Shown: positions 46,124 to 56,005 of the stretch, one piece after another
Position numbering within the stretch: the stretch's first letter is position 1
How the letters are laid out: each line of letters starts with the position of its first letter
NCBI GenBank assembly: GCA_900466005.1
Contig: UEGQ01000003.1
Span: forward strand, 248,001 to 312,000
Length of the DNA stretch: 64,000 nt
Source of the DNA: Hyphomicrobiales bacterium
GTDB taxonomy: Bacteria > Pseudomonadota > Alphaproteobacteria > Rhizobiales > Rhizobiaceae
Direction of reading: 5' to 3'
Translations under genes and position numbers: made by a program
The notes under the pieces: model-generated
Databases searched by the model: none
Seen by the model: only the letters and a program-made list of their open reading frames with translations
Told to the model about the DNA's origin: nothing

Positions 46124-46379
46124 ATTGTCCAATCTAGACAGATTCGGCTGTCGATGACAGATCAAAACGGGAACGGAAGTCTCGTCACGGACAATCCCCC
46201 GACGAACTTCTGCAGGTCGTGGACGAAGAGCATTGCACGATGCACCATCAGGTATGCCGTTGATGACATTTTGCTTCGGTCATTCATCCTCCGTTTAGGG
46301 TTTTGAGCAAAGTCTTCGCTGGATTCTTTTCACCCGATTGGCAAGCGCTTGATCGCGCCGAAGACTATTGCGAGGCAAC

Positions 46380-47894
46380 ATGCAAGAGAGTGGTGACGAC
46401 AGCCTGAGGCAGCGCCTCGATTTCATCGAACTCGACGAGAAGACCTGTCGCACGCTTCATTCGCTGCGGCCGACGCTTTCCGAGATTCTGGGTGGCGCGC
46501 TCGACAAGTTTTACGCCAAGGTCGCCGCGACGCCGCATCTTGCGCGATTCTTCCGCGACGAGACCCACATGGCGGCCGCGAAGAAGGCGCAGGTCGGTCA
46601 CTGGGACCGCGTTTCGAACGGAACCTTCACGCAGGAATACGTCAAGGGCGTCACCGCGATCGGGAAGGCCCATGCCCGGGTCGGCCTGGAGCCGCGATGG
46701 TATATCGGTGGCTACTCGATGCTCGTCAGCGAACTGGTCGCGGGTGTGCTGAAAAAGCACTGGCCGTTCCCCTTCGGCAAGCATCACGCGGCGGCTCTTG
46801 CCGAGAAGCTGAGCGCGCTCATCAAGGCGTCGATGCTGGACATGGACTATTCGATCTCCGTGTATCTCGACGCGCTCGAAGAGAAGCGTCTGCAGCTTCA
46901 GCAGGAGCGCGAGCGGTCCGAAGCCAATCAGCAGATCGCCATGCAGCACTTGCGCCGCGGCCTTGAGGCCTTGGCACGCGGCGATTTCAAGGCCCGTATG
47001 TCCGCCGACCTGCCGGACGATTTCAAGCAGATGGCGACGGACTACAACGAGGCCGTGGCGCGCCTCAACGAATCCTTCCAGCTCATTCGTCGTTCCTCGG
47101 AGGAGATTCTCGCCGGAACGGAAACGATTGCCCGCACCTCGGACGAGCTGGCACTGCGCACCTCTAAGCAAGCCGCCGGTGTCCAGGAAAGCTCGACGGC
47201 TCTGCAGCAGCTCTCCGTGAGCGTCAGCCAGACCGCTTCCAATGCCGAACGGGCCGCGTCCGTCGTGAAGGAGACGCAGCAACAGGCCCGCACCTCCGGC
47301 GAGGTGGTGAACCAGGCGGTGTCGGCCATGGCCGAGATCGAGAGATCGTCGACCGAGATATCCAAGATCATCGGCGTCATCGACGAAATCGCCTTCCAGA
47401 CGAACCTTCTGGCACTCAATGCCGGCGTCGAAGCGGCTCGTGCCGGCGATGCCGGAAAGGGCTTCGCAGTCGTTGCGCAGGAAGTCCGCCAACTGGCGCA
47501 ACGCAGCGCCGATGCCGCCAAGGAAATCAAGCGGCTGATCTCCCAGAGCTCGCAGCAGGTGAACGAAGGCGTCGAACTCGTCTCAAATACCGGTACCGCC
47601 CTGGCCGACATCATCGGGCGTATCGATTCGATCAACACCTTTGTCGGTGAGATCGCGACCGCCGCCAAGGATCAGGCTTCGGGACTGAGCGGAATCAACC
47701 AGGCAACCCGCAGCATGGACGGCCTGACTCAGGAAAACTCGACGATGGTCGAGCAGACGTCCGCCGAGACGCGACGACTGCGCAACGAGGTCGCCGGGCT
47801 CGTCGATCTGCTGGGCCGTATCAATACGGATGGCGGCGAGGTCCGCCTGCCGTCCTCCGCGTCACGTGGGCAGGCCCGCGGCCTCGCCGCCTGA
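46380..47894 (+). CDS. Globin-coupled cytoplasmic chemoreceptor (HemAT/IcpA-like)
   Basis: Predicted 504-residue soluble methyl-accepting protein with no membrane segment. An N-terminal protoglobin domain (about 10-165) has a candidate proximal heme ligand His74 in [12 protein letters not shown]; a helical linker (about 170-235, [20 protein letters not shown]) resembles a HAMP; the MA signalling domain follows with [20 protein letters not shown] at the tip. Such proteins sense oxygen or other diatomic gases for aerotaxis. It lacks a C-terminal CheR tether. ATG 46380 has GAGG five bases ahead, preferred over TTG 46368. It interrupts the rmuC/def junction and is probably a lineage-specific addition. 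Confidence 0.9.
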   Translation: MQESGDDSLRQRLDFIELDEKTCRTLHSLRPTLSEILGGALDKFYAKVAATPHLARFFRDETHMAAAKKAQVGHWDRVSNGTFTQEYVKGVTAIGKAHARVGLEPRWYIGGYSMLVSELVAGVLKKHWPFPFGKHHAAALAEKLSALIKASMLDMDYSISVYLDALEEKRLQLQQERERSEANQQIAMQHLRRGLEALARGDFKARMSADLPDDFKQMATDYNEAVARLNESFQLIRRSSEEILAGTETIARTSDELALRTSKQAAGVQESSTALQQLSVSVSQTASNAERAASVVKETQQQARTSGEVVNQAVSAMAEIERSSTEISKIIGVIDEIAFQTNLLALNAGVEAARAGDAGKGFAVVAQEVRQLAQRSADAAKEIKRLISQSSQQVNEGVELVSNTGTALADIIGRIDSINTFVGEIATAAKDQASGLSGINQATRSMDGLTQENSTMVEQTSAETRRLRNEVAGLVDLLGRINTDGGEVRLPSSASRGQARGLAA

Positions 47895-47986
47895 CATCCA
47901 GCGTCGGCGTAAACCGAACGAACGCGAGGGATATTTCCTCGCGTTTTTCGATTCCATCGGCGAGGCAGATGCGTTATGGGAGGCCC

Positions 47987-48502
47987 ATGACGATAAAGCC
48001 CCTCATTATTCTGCCTGATCCCCTGCTGCGTCAGGTCTCCAAGCCCGTCGAGCGGGTGGATTCCGATATCCTCAAGCTTGCCGATGACATGCTCGAAACC
48101 ATGTACGACGCGCCGGGCATCGGGCTTGCCGCCGTTCAGGTTGGCGTGGCGCGACGCTTGCTGGTTATCGACGTGTCCCGCGAGGACGAAGAGAAGCAGC
48201 CGCTCGTCTTCATCAATCCCGAGATTCTGACGTCTTCCGACGAGCGCTCGACCTATGAGGAAGGGTGTCTGTCGATACCGGACTACTACGCGGAGGTGGA
48301 GCGCCCGGCCAAGGTGACCGTGCGATCCATCAACCGGGAAGGCAAGGAGCAGACGACGGAAGCCGAAGGCCTGCTCGCGACCTGCCTGCAGCACGAGATC
48401 GATCACCTGAACGGCATCCTGTTCATCGACCATATTTCGCGGTTGAAGCGCGAAATGGTCATCAAGAAGTTCACCAAGGCGGCCAGGGGCAAGGCGATCT
48501 AA
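47987..48502 (+). CDS. def: Peptide deformylase
   Basis: Predicted 171-residue metalloenzyme removing the formyl group from nascent proteins. All three motifs are present: [18 protein letters not shown] and QHEIDHLNG (metal ligands Cys and two His, catalytic Glu). A GGGAGG ribosome-binding site precedes ATG 47987. It is followed by fmt and truA in the usual def-fmt-truA operon. Confidence 0.97.
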   Translation: MTIKPLIILPDPLLRQVSKPVERVDSDILKLADDMLETMYDAPGIGLAAVQVGVARRLLVIDVSREDEEKQPLVFINPEILTSSDERSTYEEGCLSIPDYYAEVERPAKVTVRSINREGKEQTTEAEGLLATCLQHEIDHLNGILFIDHISRLKREMVIKKFTKAARGKAI

Positions 48503-48569
48503 CGCCAACGCCCGGAGCAGCGGCAGGGCCCGAATTAAGCCCGTTCGGGAGCCGGAGGCGACAACAACC

Positions 48570-49505
48570 ATGGCACTTCGCATCATCTTCATGGGGACGC
48601 CGGAGTTTTCCGTTCCGACGCTTGACGCCCTTGCCGAAGCCGGCCACGCGATCGTCGCCGTGTATACCCAGCCGCCACGTCCCGGCGGCCGGCGCGGTCT
48701 CGATTTGCAGAGGTCACCGGTGCACCAGGCGGCAGAAAAGCGGGGCATTCCGGTGTTTACGCCGGTCAACTTCAAGGACCCGGCGGAGCGGGCGGCTTTT
48801 CGCGCGCTCGATGCTGACGTTGCGGTCGTGGTTGCCTACGGTCTTCTACTGCCGGAGGAGGTTCTCGGCGGCACGAGGCTCGGGGCCTACAACGGCCATG
48901 CGTCGCTTCTGCCGCGCTGGCGCGGTGCGGCTCCGATACAACGGGCGATCATGGCCGGCGACCGCGAAAGCGGCATGATGGTCATGAAGATGGACAAGGG
49001 CCTTGATACCGGCCCCGTCGCGCTGACGCGCAAGGTGGAGATCGCACACGACATGACGGCGGGCGAGTTGCACGACCGCTTGAGCCGGATCGGTGCGGAA
49101 GCCATGGTCGAGGCGATGGCGAAGCTCGAGGCCGGCGATCTTCCGCTCACGCCGCAAGCCTCCGAAGGTGTGCTCTATGCGGCAAAGATCGACAAGGGCG
49201 AAACACGTATCAGCTTTGCCCGCGACGCCCACGACGTGCACAACCATGTTCGTGGACTGGCACCGTTCCCGGGCGCCTGGTTCGAGGTGGAGATCAACGG
49301 CAAGCCCGAACGGGTGAAGGTGCTCGGCTCGACTCTCGCCGAAGGGCAGGGTAGGCCCGGCGAAGTGCTTGACGAATACCTGACAGTCGCTTGCGGCAAG
49401 GGTGCGGTGCGGCTCACGCGGCTGCAACGTGCCGGCGGTAAACCGCTTGCCGCGACTGAATTCCTGCGCGGCACCCCGATCCCGCGCGGCGTGGTTTTCT
49501 CCTGA
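48570..49505 (+). CDS. fmt: Methionyl-tRNA formyltransferase
   Basis: Predicted 311-residue enzyme that formylates initiator Met-tRNA with 10-formyltetrahydrofolate. The hallmark [18 protein letters not shown] contains the catalytic Asn/His region, preceded by [10 protein letters not shown]. The C-terminal oligonucleotide-binding domain follows (about 210-305). Its TGA overlaps the truA ATG by one base (TGATG), coupling translation. Confidence 0.97.
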   Translation: MALRIIFMGTPEFSVPTLDALAEAGHAIVAVYTQPPRPGGRRGLDLQRSPVHQAAEKRGIPVFTPVNFKDPAERAAFRALDADVAVVVAYGLLLPEEVLGGTRLGAYNGHASLLPRWRGAAPIQRAIMAGDRESGMMVMKMDKGLDTGPVALTRKVEIAHDMTAGELHDRLSRIGAEAMVEAMAKLEAGDLPLTPQASEGVLYAAKIDKGETRISFARDAHDVHNHVRGLAPFPGAWFEVEINGKPERVKVLGSTLAEGQGRPGEVLDEYLTVACGKGAVRLTRLQRAGGKPLAATEFLRGTPIPRGVVFS

Positions 49506-50260
49506 TGCCGCGCTTTCGCATGACCGTCGAATACGACGGCACCCATTACGTCGGCTGGCAGCGGCAGGAAAACGGGCATTCCGTCCAGCAGGCGCTGGAG
49601 AACGCCATCCTCTCTCTGACCGGCGAGACGGTGTCGATCCGCGGCGCGGGTCGTACGGACTCGGGCGTTCACGCCCTCGGCCAGGTGATCCATGCAGACC
49701 TCTCGCGCCGCTGGGCACCCTACAAGCTGCGCAACGCTCTCAATGCTCATCTTGGTCTGGCTGGCGAACGCGTCGCTGTCCTTGATGTGCTGGAGGCGGA
49801 CGAGAGCTTTGATGCTCGCTTCTCTGCCGTCCGGCGGCATTATCTTTATCGTATCATCAGCCGCCCGGCGCCGTTGGCGGTGGAGCTGAAACGGGCCTGG
49901 TGGGTACCGAAGCCGCTCGACCACGAGCGCATGCACGAGGCCGCACAGCAACTTGTCGGCCATCACGACTTCACCACCTTCCGGTCCGCGCATTGCCAGG
50001 CGACGAGCCCGATGCGCACCCTGGACCGACTCGATGTGACGCGTGCCGGCGACCTGATCGAGATCCGCGCCTCGGCCCAGAGCTTCCTTCACAACCAGAT
50101 CCGTTCCTTCGCCGGCACGCTGAAGCTCGCCGGAGAAGGCAAGATGTCGGTGGCCGATGTGCGGGCGGCGCTCAAGGCACGGGACCGCGCTGCCTGCGGC
50201 CCTGTGGCACCGCCGGAAGGGCTTTATTTTCTGAAGGTCGACTATCCCGACGGCCTTTGA
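49505..50260 (+). CDS. truA: tRNA pseudouridine(38-40) synthase
   Basis: Predicted 251-residue enzyme forming pseudouridine in the anticodon arm. The catalytic Asp is in [28 protein letters not shown] is the second conserved block. Length is typical. It ends the def-fmt-truA operon and is convergent with the membrane-protein gene, 24 bases away. Confidence 0.97.
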   Translation: MPRFRMTVEYDGTHYVGWQRQENGHSVQQALENAILSLTGETVSIRGAGRTDSGVHALGQVIHADLSRRWAPYKLRNALNAHLGLAGERVAVLDVLEADESFDARFSAVRRHYLYRIISRPAPLAVELKRAWWVPKPLDHERMHEAAQQLVGHHDFTTFRSAHCQATSPMRTLDRLDVTRAGDLIEIRASAQSFLHNQIRSFAGTLKLAGEGKMSVADVRAALKARDRAACGPVAPPEGLYFLKVDYPDGL

Positions 50261-50284
50261 GGCCGGTCGGGTCGCGCACGTCGT

Positions 50285-50881
50285 CTATCCGGGGAAAACC
50301 CCGAGATAGCGTTCCAGCGCTTCGGATAACAGCATCGTCGGAACCAGGAGGACCATGGTCATCGTTGCAACCGTCAAGGTGTGATCGCCGAGCACCATGC
50401 GCAGCACGCGAAAGAGTGCGAAGACCAGCGTCAGCAACAGCACCAGCCAGAGGATCGTCAAAAGACCCTTGAGGGCCGGCAGCAGCACCATCAGCACGAT
50501 CAATGCGGCATAGGCGTAGGAGACCGGAAGCGCGAGCCAGTTGGTGACCGTGACGACGGCGGCGAACCGCGGGCCGATCCCCAATGCCCAGGCAAGCAGG
50601 CCGGCGAGGACGACCGGCACTAGCCAGTTGGCCACCTCGACGAGCGCGAGGCGAAAGAAGAAGATCGGTCCCGTCTCCGTGCCGAGTGGCATGACGGTGA
50701 GATAGGCGGCCCGCCACCAGAGCCAGGAAACGAGAATGGCCGGTGCGGCCCAGGCCATAGCCCAGAACGAGCGCAGGGCGCCTCGATCCGTGAGGTCGAG
50801 AAAACTGAAGCCTTTCGTGTCGCGCTGGAAGAGCAGCCAGAGGCCGGTCAGGTAGAGCTTGACTTCCTTAAGCGTCGGCAT
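50285..50881 (-). CDS. Polytopic membrane protein of unknown function, end of the dap operon
   Basis: Predicted 198-residue protein with five probable membrane segments (for instance [16 protein letters not shown] and [20 protein letters not shown]). The N-terminus [21 protein letters not shown] carries an [10 protein letters not shown] segment before the first helix. I recognise no domain with confidence; a Yip1-like fold is possible. ATG 50881 overlaps the last 14 bases of dapE, so it is probably translated by coupling and is the fourth gene of the dapD operon. It is likely a conserved rhizobial hypothetical. Confidence 0.75.
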   Translation of the reverse strand: MPTLKEVKLYLTGLWLLFQRDTKGFSFLDLTDRGALRSFWAMAWAAPAILVSWLWWRAAYLTVMPLGTETGPIFFFRLALVEVANWLVPVVLAGLLAWALGIGPRFAAVVTVTNWLALPVSYAYAALIVLMVLLPALKGLLTILWLVLLLTLVFALFRVLRMVLGDHTLTVATMTMVLLVPTMLLSEALERYLGVFPG

Positions 50882-52061
50882 TCGCAAACCATTGCTCGAT
50901 GAAGGTCTGATAGATCCGCGTGAGCGTCTCGAGATCTTCGACGGCCACCCTCTCATCCACCATGTGCATGGTTTGACCGACCAGGCCGAATTCCACGACG
51001 GGGCAGTAATCCTTGATGTAGCGGGCATCCGAGGTGCCGCCGGTCGTTGAAAGCTGCGGCGTCTGTCCTGTCACCTGCTCGATGGCATCCGAAAGCGAAG
51101 AGATGAGGGCCTCGTTGCGGGTGAGGAAGACGTGGCTCGGACGTTCCGACCAGACGATGTCGTACTTGAGAGGCTGGCGTGCAGGCCTGAGCGTCGTATC
51201 TGCGGCGGCCGCATCGAGGCGTCGCATGATCTCTGCCTGCAGCGTTTCCGCCGTCCAGACGTCGTTGAAACGTATGTTGAAGCGTGCCGTGGCCTTCGCT
51301 GGAATGACGTTGGTCGCCGGATTGCCGACGTCGATCGTCGTCACTTCGAGGTTTGACGGCTGGAAGCTATCCGTGCCGTGGTCGAAGGGCGGGTTCATCA
51401 GCGCTTCGGCGAGACGGATGATGCCGCGAACGGGGTTGTCGGCAAGGTGCGGATAGGCGGCATGCCCCTGCACTCCGTGGACGGTGATCGTGCCGGACAG
51501 TGACCCGCGGCGACCGATCTTGATCATGTCGCCGAGCTGGTCCGGGTTGGTCGGCTCGCCGACGAGGCAGGCATCCCAGTGCTCACCCTTTTCCGCGGCC
51601 CATTTGAGAAGCTTGATTGTGCCGTTGATGGCCGGACCTTCCTCGTCGCCGGTGATCAAAAGCGAAACGGATCCTTTGGGTGCGCCTTTCTCTTCTATGC
51701 TGCGGGCGAGCGCCGCAACGAAGCAGGCGATCCCGCCCTTCATGTCGACCGCACCGCGGCCGTAAAGTACGCCGTCGGCGATCTCGGCCGCAAACGGCGG
51801 ATGGCTCCAGGCTGCCTCGTCACCGGTCGGCACCACGTCGGTATGGCCGGCGAACATCAGATGTGGGCCGTTCGTGCCCACCCGCGCGTAGAGGTTCTCA
51901 ATGTCGGGAGTATTCTCTTCGGACGCCGTCACGCGCGAGACGACAAAGCCGATCGGCTCCAACATGGCTTGAAGCGCGGTCAGCGCACCGCCTTCGGCAG
52001 GCGTGACAGATGGACAACGGATGAGAGCCTGCAGGTTTTCAACGGGATTTGTGGCGGTCAT
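50868..52061 (-). CDS. dapE: Succinyl-diaminopimelate desuccinylase
   Basis: Predicted 397-residue dizinc M20 hydrolase in the lysine/diaminopimelate pathway. Motifs: [12 protein letters not shown] (first metal ligand and Asp), [12 protein letters not shown] (bridging Asp) and ITGDEEGPA (catalytic Glu). A dimerisation domain lies in the centre ([17 protein letters not shown]). ATG 52061 gives the family start; the longer frame from 52124 adds unrelated residues. It lies downstream of dapD and the DUF805 gene and overlaps the next membrane-protein gene. Confidence 0.97.
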   Translation of the reverse strand: MTATNPVENLQALIRCPSVTPAEGGALTALQAMLEPIGFVVSRVTASEENTPDIENLYARVGTNGPHLMFAGHTDVVPTGDEAAWSHPPFAAEIADGVLYGRGAVDMKGGIACFVAALARSIEEKGAPKGSVSLLITGDEEGPAINGTIKLLKWAAEKGEHWDACLVGEPTNPDQLGDMIKIGRRGSLSGTITVHGVQGHAAYPHLADNPVRGIIRLAEALMNPPFDHGTDSFQPSNLEVTTIDVGNPATNVIPAKATARFNIRFNDVWTAETLQAEIMRRLDAAAADTTLRPARQPLKYDIVWSERPSHVFLTRNEALISSLSDAIEQVTGQTPQLSTTGGTSDARYIKDYCPVVEFGLVGQTMHMVDERVAVEDLETLTRIYQTFIEQWFANADA

Positions 52062-52169
52062 GGTTCTGAACGTCGAGGATGGAAGCCGGTCTGGGCGGCG
52101 GCATGCCGCAGGAGGAGTTTGCAAGGTGTAGCCGATCGTCCTCCAGCTGTCACCATGATGGCAGATGTG

Positions 52170-52553
52170 TCATTTCTGGGGCCGGTCGCTCGTGGGACCA
52201 TAGGCGTTCGGGCCTTCTTCGGAGGGCCAGACGCACATCCAGAGCAGCAGCACGATCGACACCACCGGCACGAAGAGAGCAACCGCCAGCACGCCGGTGA
52301 AACCCATATCGTGCAGACGCTTGACGCTCAGCATGAGCCCGGACACCACCGAGGTCAGAAATACCACGAAGAAGAGGATGCTCCAGAACGGTAAAACGCT
52401 TTCGTCGTCCTGATGCAGAACGAACTTGGAGGTCGTATAGCCGTTGGCCACCATCCAGAACAGCCAGGAAAGGACAAAGACCTGCCGCCCGGCACGACCG
52501 GACGGACTGAAGAACAGCCATCCGATGCCGGGCGTGCGAACAGTGTCCTGCAC
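52170..52553 (-). CDS. DUF805-family small membrane protein
   Basis: Predicted 127-residue inner-membrane protein. The family marks are GRAGRQVFVLSWLFW near the start and SVKRLHDMGFTG in the middle, with three membrane helices. The GTG at 52553 lies one base after the dapD stop and has AGGGA ahead, which fixes the start; an upstream in-frame ATG (52604) lies inside dapD. DUF805 function is unknown. It sits between dapD and dapE in one operon, 108 bases before dapE. Confidence 0.82.
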   Translation of the reverse strand: MQDTVRTPGIGWLFFSPSGRAGRQVFVLSWLFWMVANGYTTSKFVLHQDDESVLPFWSILFFVVFLTSVVSGLMLSVKRLHDMGFTGVLAVALFVPVVSIVLLLWMCVWPSEEGPNAYGPTSDRPQK

Positions 52554-52554
52554 G

Positions 52555-53412
52555 TCAGTCCCTGAGAAGCTCGTTGATGCCGGTCTTCGAACGTGTCTTG
52601 GCATCCACGCGCTTTACGATGACCGCGCAATAGAGGCTCGGAGCGGGCTGGCCGTTTGCCATGACATTGGCCGAGGGCAGCGCGCCGGCAACGACGACGG
52701 AATAGGGCGGTACTTCACCGTAGGTGATTTCGCCCGTCGCGCGGTCGACGATCTTGGTCGACTTGCCGATGAAGACGCCCATGCCCAGAACCGAGCCTTC
52801 ACGGACGATACAGCCCTCGACGACCTCGGAGCGTGCGCCGATGAAGCAGTTGTCCTCGATGATCGTGGGACCGGCCTGCATCGGTTCGAGCACGCCGCCG
52901 ATGCCAACGCCACCCGAAAGATGGACGTTCTTTCCGATCTGCGCGCAGGAGCCGACCGTCGCCCAAGTGTCGACCATCGTGTTCTCGCCGACATGGGCGC
53001 CGAGATTGACGAAGGATGGCATCAGGACGGCGCCGGGAGCGATGTATGCGGAGCGGCGGACGACGGCATTCGGAACGGCACGGAAGCCGGCACGTTCGAA
53101 TTCGTTGGCGCTCCAGCCTTCGAATTTCGAAGGCACCTTGTCCCACCAGGTCGAGGCGCCCGGACCGCCTGCAACGATCTCCATGGGGTTCAGGCGGAAG
53201 GAGAGGAGAACAGCCTTCTTGAGCCACTGATGAACGGTCCAGACGCCATCCTCGCCGCGCGACGCGACACGCAGCTTGCCGCTGTCGAGCAGATTGAGAG
53301 CGGTCTCCACCGCGTCGCGAACTTCGCCGCGTGTCGACGTGTTTACCGTGTCACGGTTTTCAAAGGCGGCTTCAACGATGCTCTCGAGCTGGCTGATATC
53401 CATGGCGGTCAT
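52555..53412 (-). CDS. dapD: Tetrahydrodipicolinate N-succinyltransferase
   Basis: Predicted 285-residue trimeric left-handed beta-helix enzyme, step before dapC/dapE in diaminopimelate synthesis. Hexapeptide repeats run through about 110-215 ([20 protein letters not shown]). The N-terminal helical domain and C-terminal [19 protein letters not shown] are typical. AAGGA lies six bases before ATG 53412. The operon is dapD-DUF805-dapE-membrane protein. It is divergent from the LOG-family gene, sharing a region with a 14-base palindrome. Confidence 0.97.
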   Translation of the reverse strand: MTAMDISQLESIVEAAFENRDTVNTSTRGEVRDAVETALNLLDSGKLRVASRGEDGVWTVHQWLKKAVLLSFRLNPMEIVAGGPGASTWWDKVPSKFEGWSANEFERAGFRAVPNAVVRRSAYIAPGAVLMPSFVNLGAHVGENTMVDTWATVGSCAQIGKNVHLSGGVGIGGVLEPMQAGPTIIEDNCFIGARSEVVEGCIVREGSVLGMGVFIGKSTKIVDRATGEITYGEVPPYSVVVAGALPSANVMANGQPAPSLYCAVIVKRVDAKTRSKTGINELLRD

Positions 53413-53447
53413 CTGAATTCCTTAAACTTCGTTGTCTATCGTTTACC

Positions 53448-53461
53448 CCGGAAATTTCCGG
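53448..53461. repeat. Perfect 14-base palindrome between dapD and the LOG gene
   Basis: CCGGAAATTTCCGG lies 36 bases before the dapD start and 105 before the LOG-family start, in a divergent promoter region. It is placed as an operator would be for dapD. I cannot assign a regulator. Confidence 0.5.
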
Positions 53462-53565
53462 ATTCGCGATCGGAAACTGGCGTTCTGCTGTAGCGCATTC
53501 GCCGGGGGTTGAAAACAGCCGCCCGCGATCTCCGCAGTCGTTTCCGGCAGAGAAAGGCAGTGAAA

Positions 53566-54426
53566 ATGGCGAAGCTAGAGAATGGCCCGAGACAGCGTAG
53601 CGGTGGAATCTGGGATCCGCTGAAAGACAGCACGACCGACCGCAAGGTGGCCGCCGGCGTGCCACGGACGCCGCAGTCGGAATCCCCGTCCTACCGTCTC
53701 GCCTACATCGATGACGATTTCCTCTGCCGTGACGAACTCCGGCCCGTTCGCCTGCAACTCGAGCTGTTGAAGGTCGAGATGATATTGGCCGAGCGCGGGA
53801 TCAAGTCGACGATCGTCATGTTCGGCGGCGCTCGCATCCCGGCCCCCGGGGCCAGTGCGTGGGCTGCGCGCAACGAGACGCAGCGCGCTAATCTCGAGGC
53901 GGCTTCCGTGTTCTACGAGGAGGCGCGCAAGTTCGCCGGCCTCTGCGCGGAATACTCGGCAAAACACGGCCATCAGGAATATGTCGTGATGACGGGCGGG
54001 GGGCCCGGCGTCATGGAGGCGGGCAATCGCGGAGCGGCAGAGGCCGGTGCTCCCTCGATCGGCCTCAACATCGTTCTGCCGCACGAGCAGGCACCGAACG
54101 CCTTCGTCACGCCGGAACTCAGCTTCAACTTTCACTACTTCGCGATCCGGAAGATGCACTTCCTGATGCGCGCGAAGGCGATCGCCATCTTCCCGGGCGG
54201 TTTCGGGACGATGGACGAGTTCTTCGAGGCGGTAACTCTGATACAGACCAAACGTATGGCGCCGATTCCCCTCATCCTGTTCGGTGAGGCTTTCTGGCGA
54301 AGGATCATCGATTTCGACGCGCTTGCAGAATTCGGCACGATCGCCCCCGAGGACGTCGAATTGCTGAATTTCGTGGAAACGGCGGAGCAGGCCTGGAAGG
54401 TCATTGCCGATCACTACGAACATTGA
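53566..54426 (+). CDS. LOG-family (lysine-decarboxylase-like) protein, TIGR00730 type
   Basis: Predicted 286-residue Rossmann-fold protein. The family motifs are MTGGGPGVMEAGNRGA and PGGFGTMDEFFE, the PGGxGTxxE signature of cytokinin riboside phosphoribohydrolases; many bacterial members hydrolyse nucleoside monophosphates such as AMP. About 80 N-terminal residues precede the fold, longer than plant LOG. ATG 53566 has GAGAAAGG ahead; a GTG two codons earlier is possible. A terminator follows. Confidence 0.85.
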   Translation: MAKLENGPRQRSGGIWDPLKDSTTDRKVAAGVPRTPQSESPSYRLAYIDDDFLCRDELRPVRLQLELLKVEMILAERGIKSTIVMFGGARIPAPGASAWAARNETQRANLEAASVFYEEARKFAGLCAEYSAKHGHQEYVVMTGGGPGVMEAGNRGAAEAGAPSIGLNIVLPHEQAPNAFVTPELSFNFHYFAIRKMHFLMRAKAIAIFPGGFGTMDEFFEAVTLIQTKRMAPIPLILFGEAFWRRIIDFDALAEFGTIAPEDVELLNFVETAEQAWKVIADHYEH

Positions 54427-54430
54427 CGCG

Positions 54431-54463
54431 AAAGGCCCGCGACAATGCCGCGGGCCTTTGCTC
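54431..54463 (+). terminator. Bidirectional terminator between the LOG and EF-hand genes
   Basis: AAAGGCCCGCG (54431-54441) pairs perfectly with CGCGGGCCTTT (54449-54459) around a seven-base loop; TTTGCTCTT follows on the plus strand and the A-run at the left serves the minus strand. Confidence 0.85.
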
Positions 54464-54488
54464 TTCCTACGGGCGGATGCCTTTCGGA

Positions 54489-55070
54489 TCAGAAGGAGCC
54501 GCGCTTCGGCATGTCGTCGGCGGAGACTACGCCGTCGCCATTGCGGTCCATGCGAGTGAAGAGCTTGTCGCTCGCCACGGACGCCTCTTCACGGCTGATC
54601 TGGCCGTTCTCGTCGGCGTCGGCCATACGCATTCCGCCGAAACGTCCGCCAGGCCCCATGCCCTGCCGCTGCCCATCCTCATTCATGGCGCGGTCGCCAT
54701 GGTGTTTTTTCCAGCCCATCATGCCCATCTGACGACCGGTTCCGTCTTGCGGTCCCATGCCGGCGCCCGCACGCTTCCCATCGGCAGGCGCGCTTGCGCG
54801 CGCGGCTTCGCGGTGGGCGCGAAGTTCGCCGGGGGTCAAGGCGCCGTCCTTGTCGGTGTCGATTTCTCCGAACAGCCTCTCCCGGCCCGCTTTGGCTTCG
54901 TCCTTGGAGATCTTGCCGTCCTTGTTTTCGTCGAACTGCTGCAGCATGTGGACGAAGCGGGCTTCCGGACCGCGTGCTCCGCCCATCTCCTCGCGGGCGA
55001 AAGCCGCCGCCGATGTGCCGACGACGAGCGTGGCAGCGAAGGCGGTAAGCGTGAGTGTTTTCCTGTTCAT
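54489..55070 (-). CDS. Secreted EF-hand protein with a His/Met/Gly-rich insert
   Basis: Predicted 193-residue exported protein. Signal peptide: MNRKTLTLTAFAATLVVGTS with cleavage after AFA25. Four EF-hand loops are readable: DENKDGKISKDE (47-58), DTDKDGALTPGE (71-82), DADENGQISREE (151-162) and DRNGDGVVSADD (175-186), all with Asp at position 1 and acidic residue at 12. Between the pairs, residues 92-148 are rich in Gly, Met, Gln and His (GMMGWKKHHGDRAM), unlike calmodulin linkers. AAAGGA lies six bases before ATG 55070. Calcium binding in the periplasm is likely; the role is unknown. Rhizobial calsymin-like proteins are the nearest concept I know. Confidence 0.85.
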   Translation of the reverse strand: MNRKTLTLTAFAATLVVGTSAAAFAREEMGGARGPEARFVHMLQQFDENKDGKISKDEAKAGRERLFGEIDTDKDGALTPGELRAHREAARASAPADGKRAGAGMGPQDGTGRQMGMMGWKKHHGDRAMNEDGQRQGMGPGGRFGGMRMADADENGQISREEASVASDKLFTRMDRNGDGVVSADDMPKRGSF

Positions 55071-55180
55071 GAGCATTCCTTTCAGCGTCTTCTGATGAAG
55101 GAAGGCTACGGTTTCCTGCGGCGCTATCCCACTTAAACTTCGGTAAGGCTGCATGAACTTTTGGTAATATGCCCAGAAGA

Positions 55181-55903
55181 TCAGTCGCTTGTGCCGACTA
55201 TCGTCTGAAGGAAGCCGGCAAGATCGTCGGTCACGTAGTCTATACAGTCCGGCTCGTCGGCATTCTCGGCCAGTTCCCACGTTTCCAGCACGGTCGTACC
55301 GAGATTGCGTGGAACGAGGAGAACGGTCTTCATTCCGAGCGAGCGGGGAACCGCAAGATTGCGGGGCAGGTCCTCGAACATCGCTGCGCGTCCGGTATCG
55401 ACCCGGTTGAGCGTCGCGAACTTGTCGTAGGTGCTGCCCGCAGGTTTCGGTACATAGTCTGCAGCGACGATATCGAAGATATCATCAAAATTTTCGAGAA
55501 TTCCAAGCGCCCGAGCGGCTGCCTCCGCGTGTTTCACCGTTCCGTTGGTGAATATAAATTTGCGGCCGGGAAGGGCCTTGATCGCGGTCCCTAGCGCGGG
55601 GTCTGGCAGGATCGCCGAATAGTCGATCGCATGGGCTCTTTCGAGGAAGTCATTCGGGTCGACCCCATGGTGGAGCATCAGGCCCGCAAGCGTCGTGCCG
55701 TGATCGCGATAGTACTGCTTCTGCAGCATTCTCGCGGCGTCCGGTTCGAGTTGCAGCAGTTCCGCCACATAGGCCGTCATGTTGCGGTCGATCTGCGCGA
55801 ACAGGTTGACGTGGTGCGGATAGAGGGTGTTGTCGAGGTCGAAGACCCAGTCGCGCACATGCGCGAAATCGGCCATGTCGGGATGTGTGGGGGGTGTGGT
55901 CAT
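55181..55903 (-). CDS. HAD-superfamily pyrimidine 5'-nucleotidase-like phosphatase
   Basis: Predicted 240-residue HAD hydrolase. The nucleophile motif is VFDLDNTLYPHH, motif II is FIFTNGTVKHAE, and the C-terminal motif is AAMFEDLPRNL, where the DxD is partly replaced by ED. It matches the SDT1/pyrimidine 5'-nucleotidase group by the DLDNTLY and long cap helix. ATG 55903 is chosen; ATG 55876 is an alternative. It stands alone, divergent from the EamA gene. Confidence 0.85.
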   Translation of the reverse strand: MTTPPTHPDMADFAHVRDWVFDLDNTLYPHHVNLFAQIDRNMTAYVAELLQLEPDAARMLQKQYYRDHGTTLAGLMLHHGVDPNDFLERAHAIDYSAILPDPALGTAIKALPGRKFIFTNGTVKHAEAAARALGILENFDDIFDIVAADYVPKPAGSTYDKFATLNRVDTGRAAMFEDLPRNLAVPRSLGMKTVLLVPRNLGTTVLETWELAENADEPDCIDYVTDDLAGFLQTIVGTSD

Positions 55904-56005
55904 GGGGTTAGCTGTGACATGGATCGCCGCAAAAATAAACGCCGGCGTACCGCTTTTCCTTCCGGGCATATGGCGACCTTGCATGCCCCGTGCTAACGCG
56001 GCGCT

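Noticed and set aside
46320-46379. Sigma-54 promoter before the globin-coupled chemoreceptor (TTGGCAAG...TTGAT)
   Set aside because: The -12 GC is missing at the required ten-base spacing.
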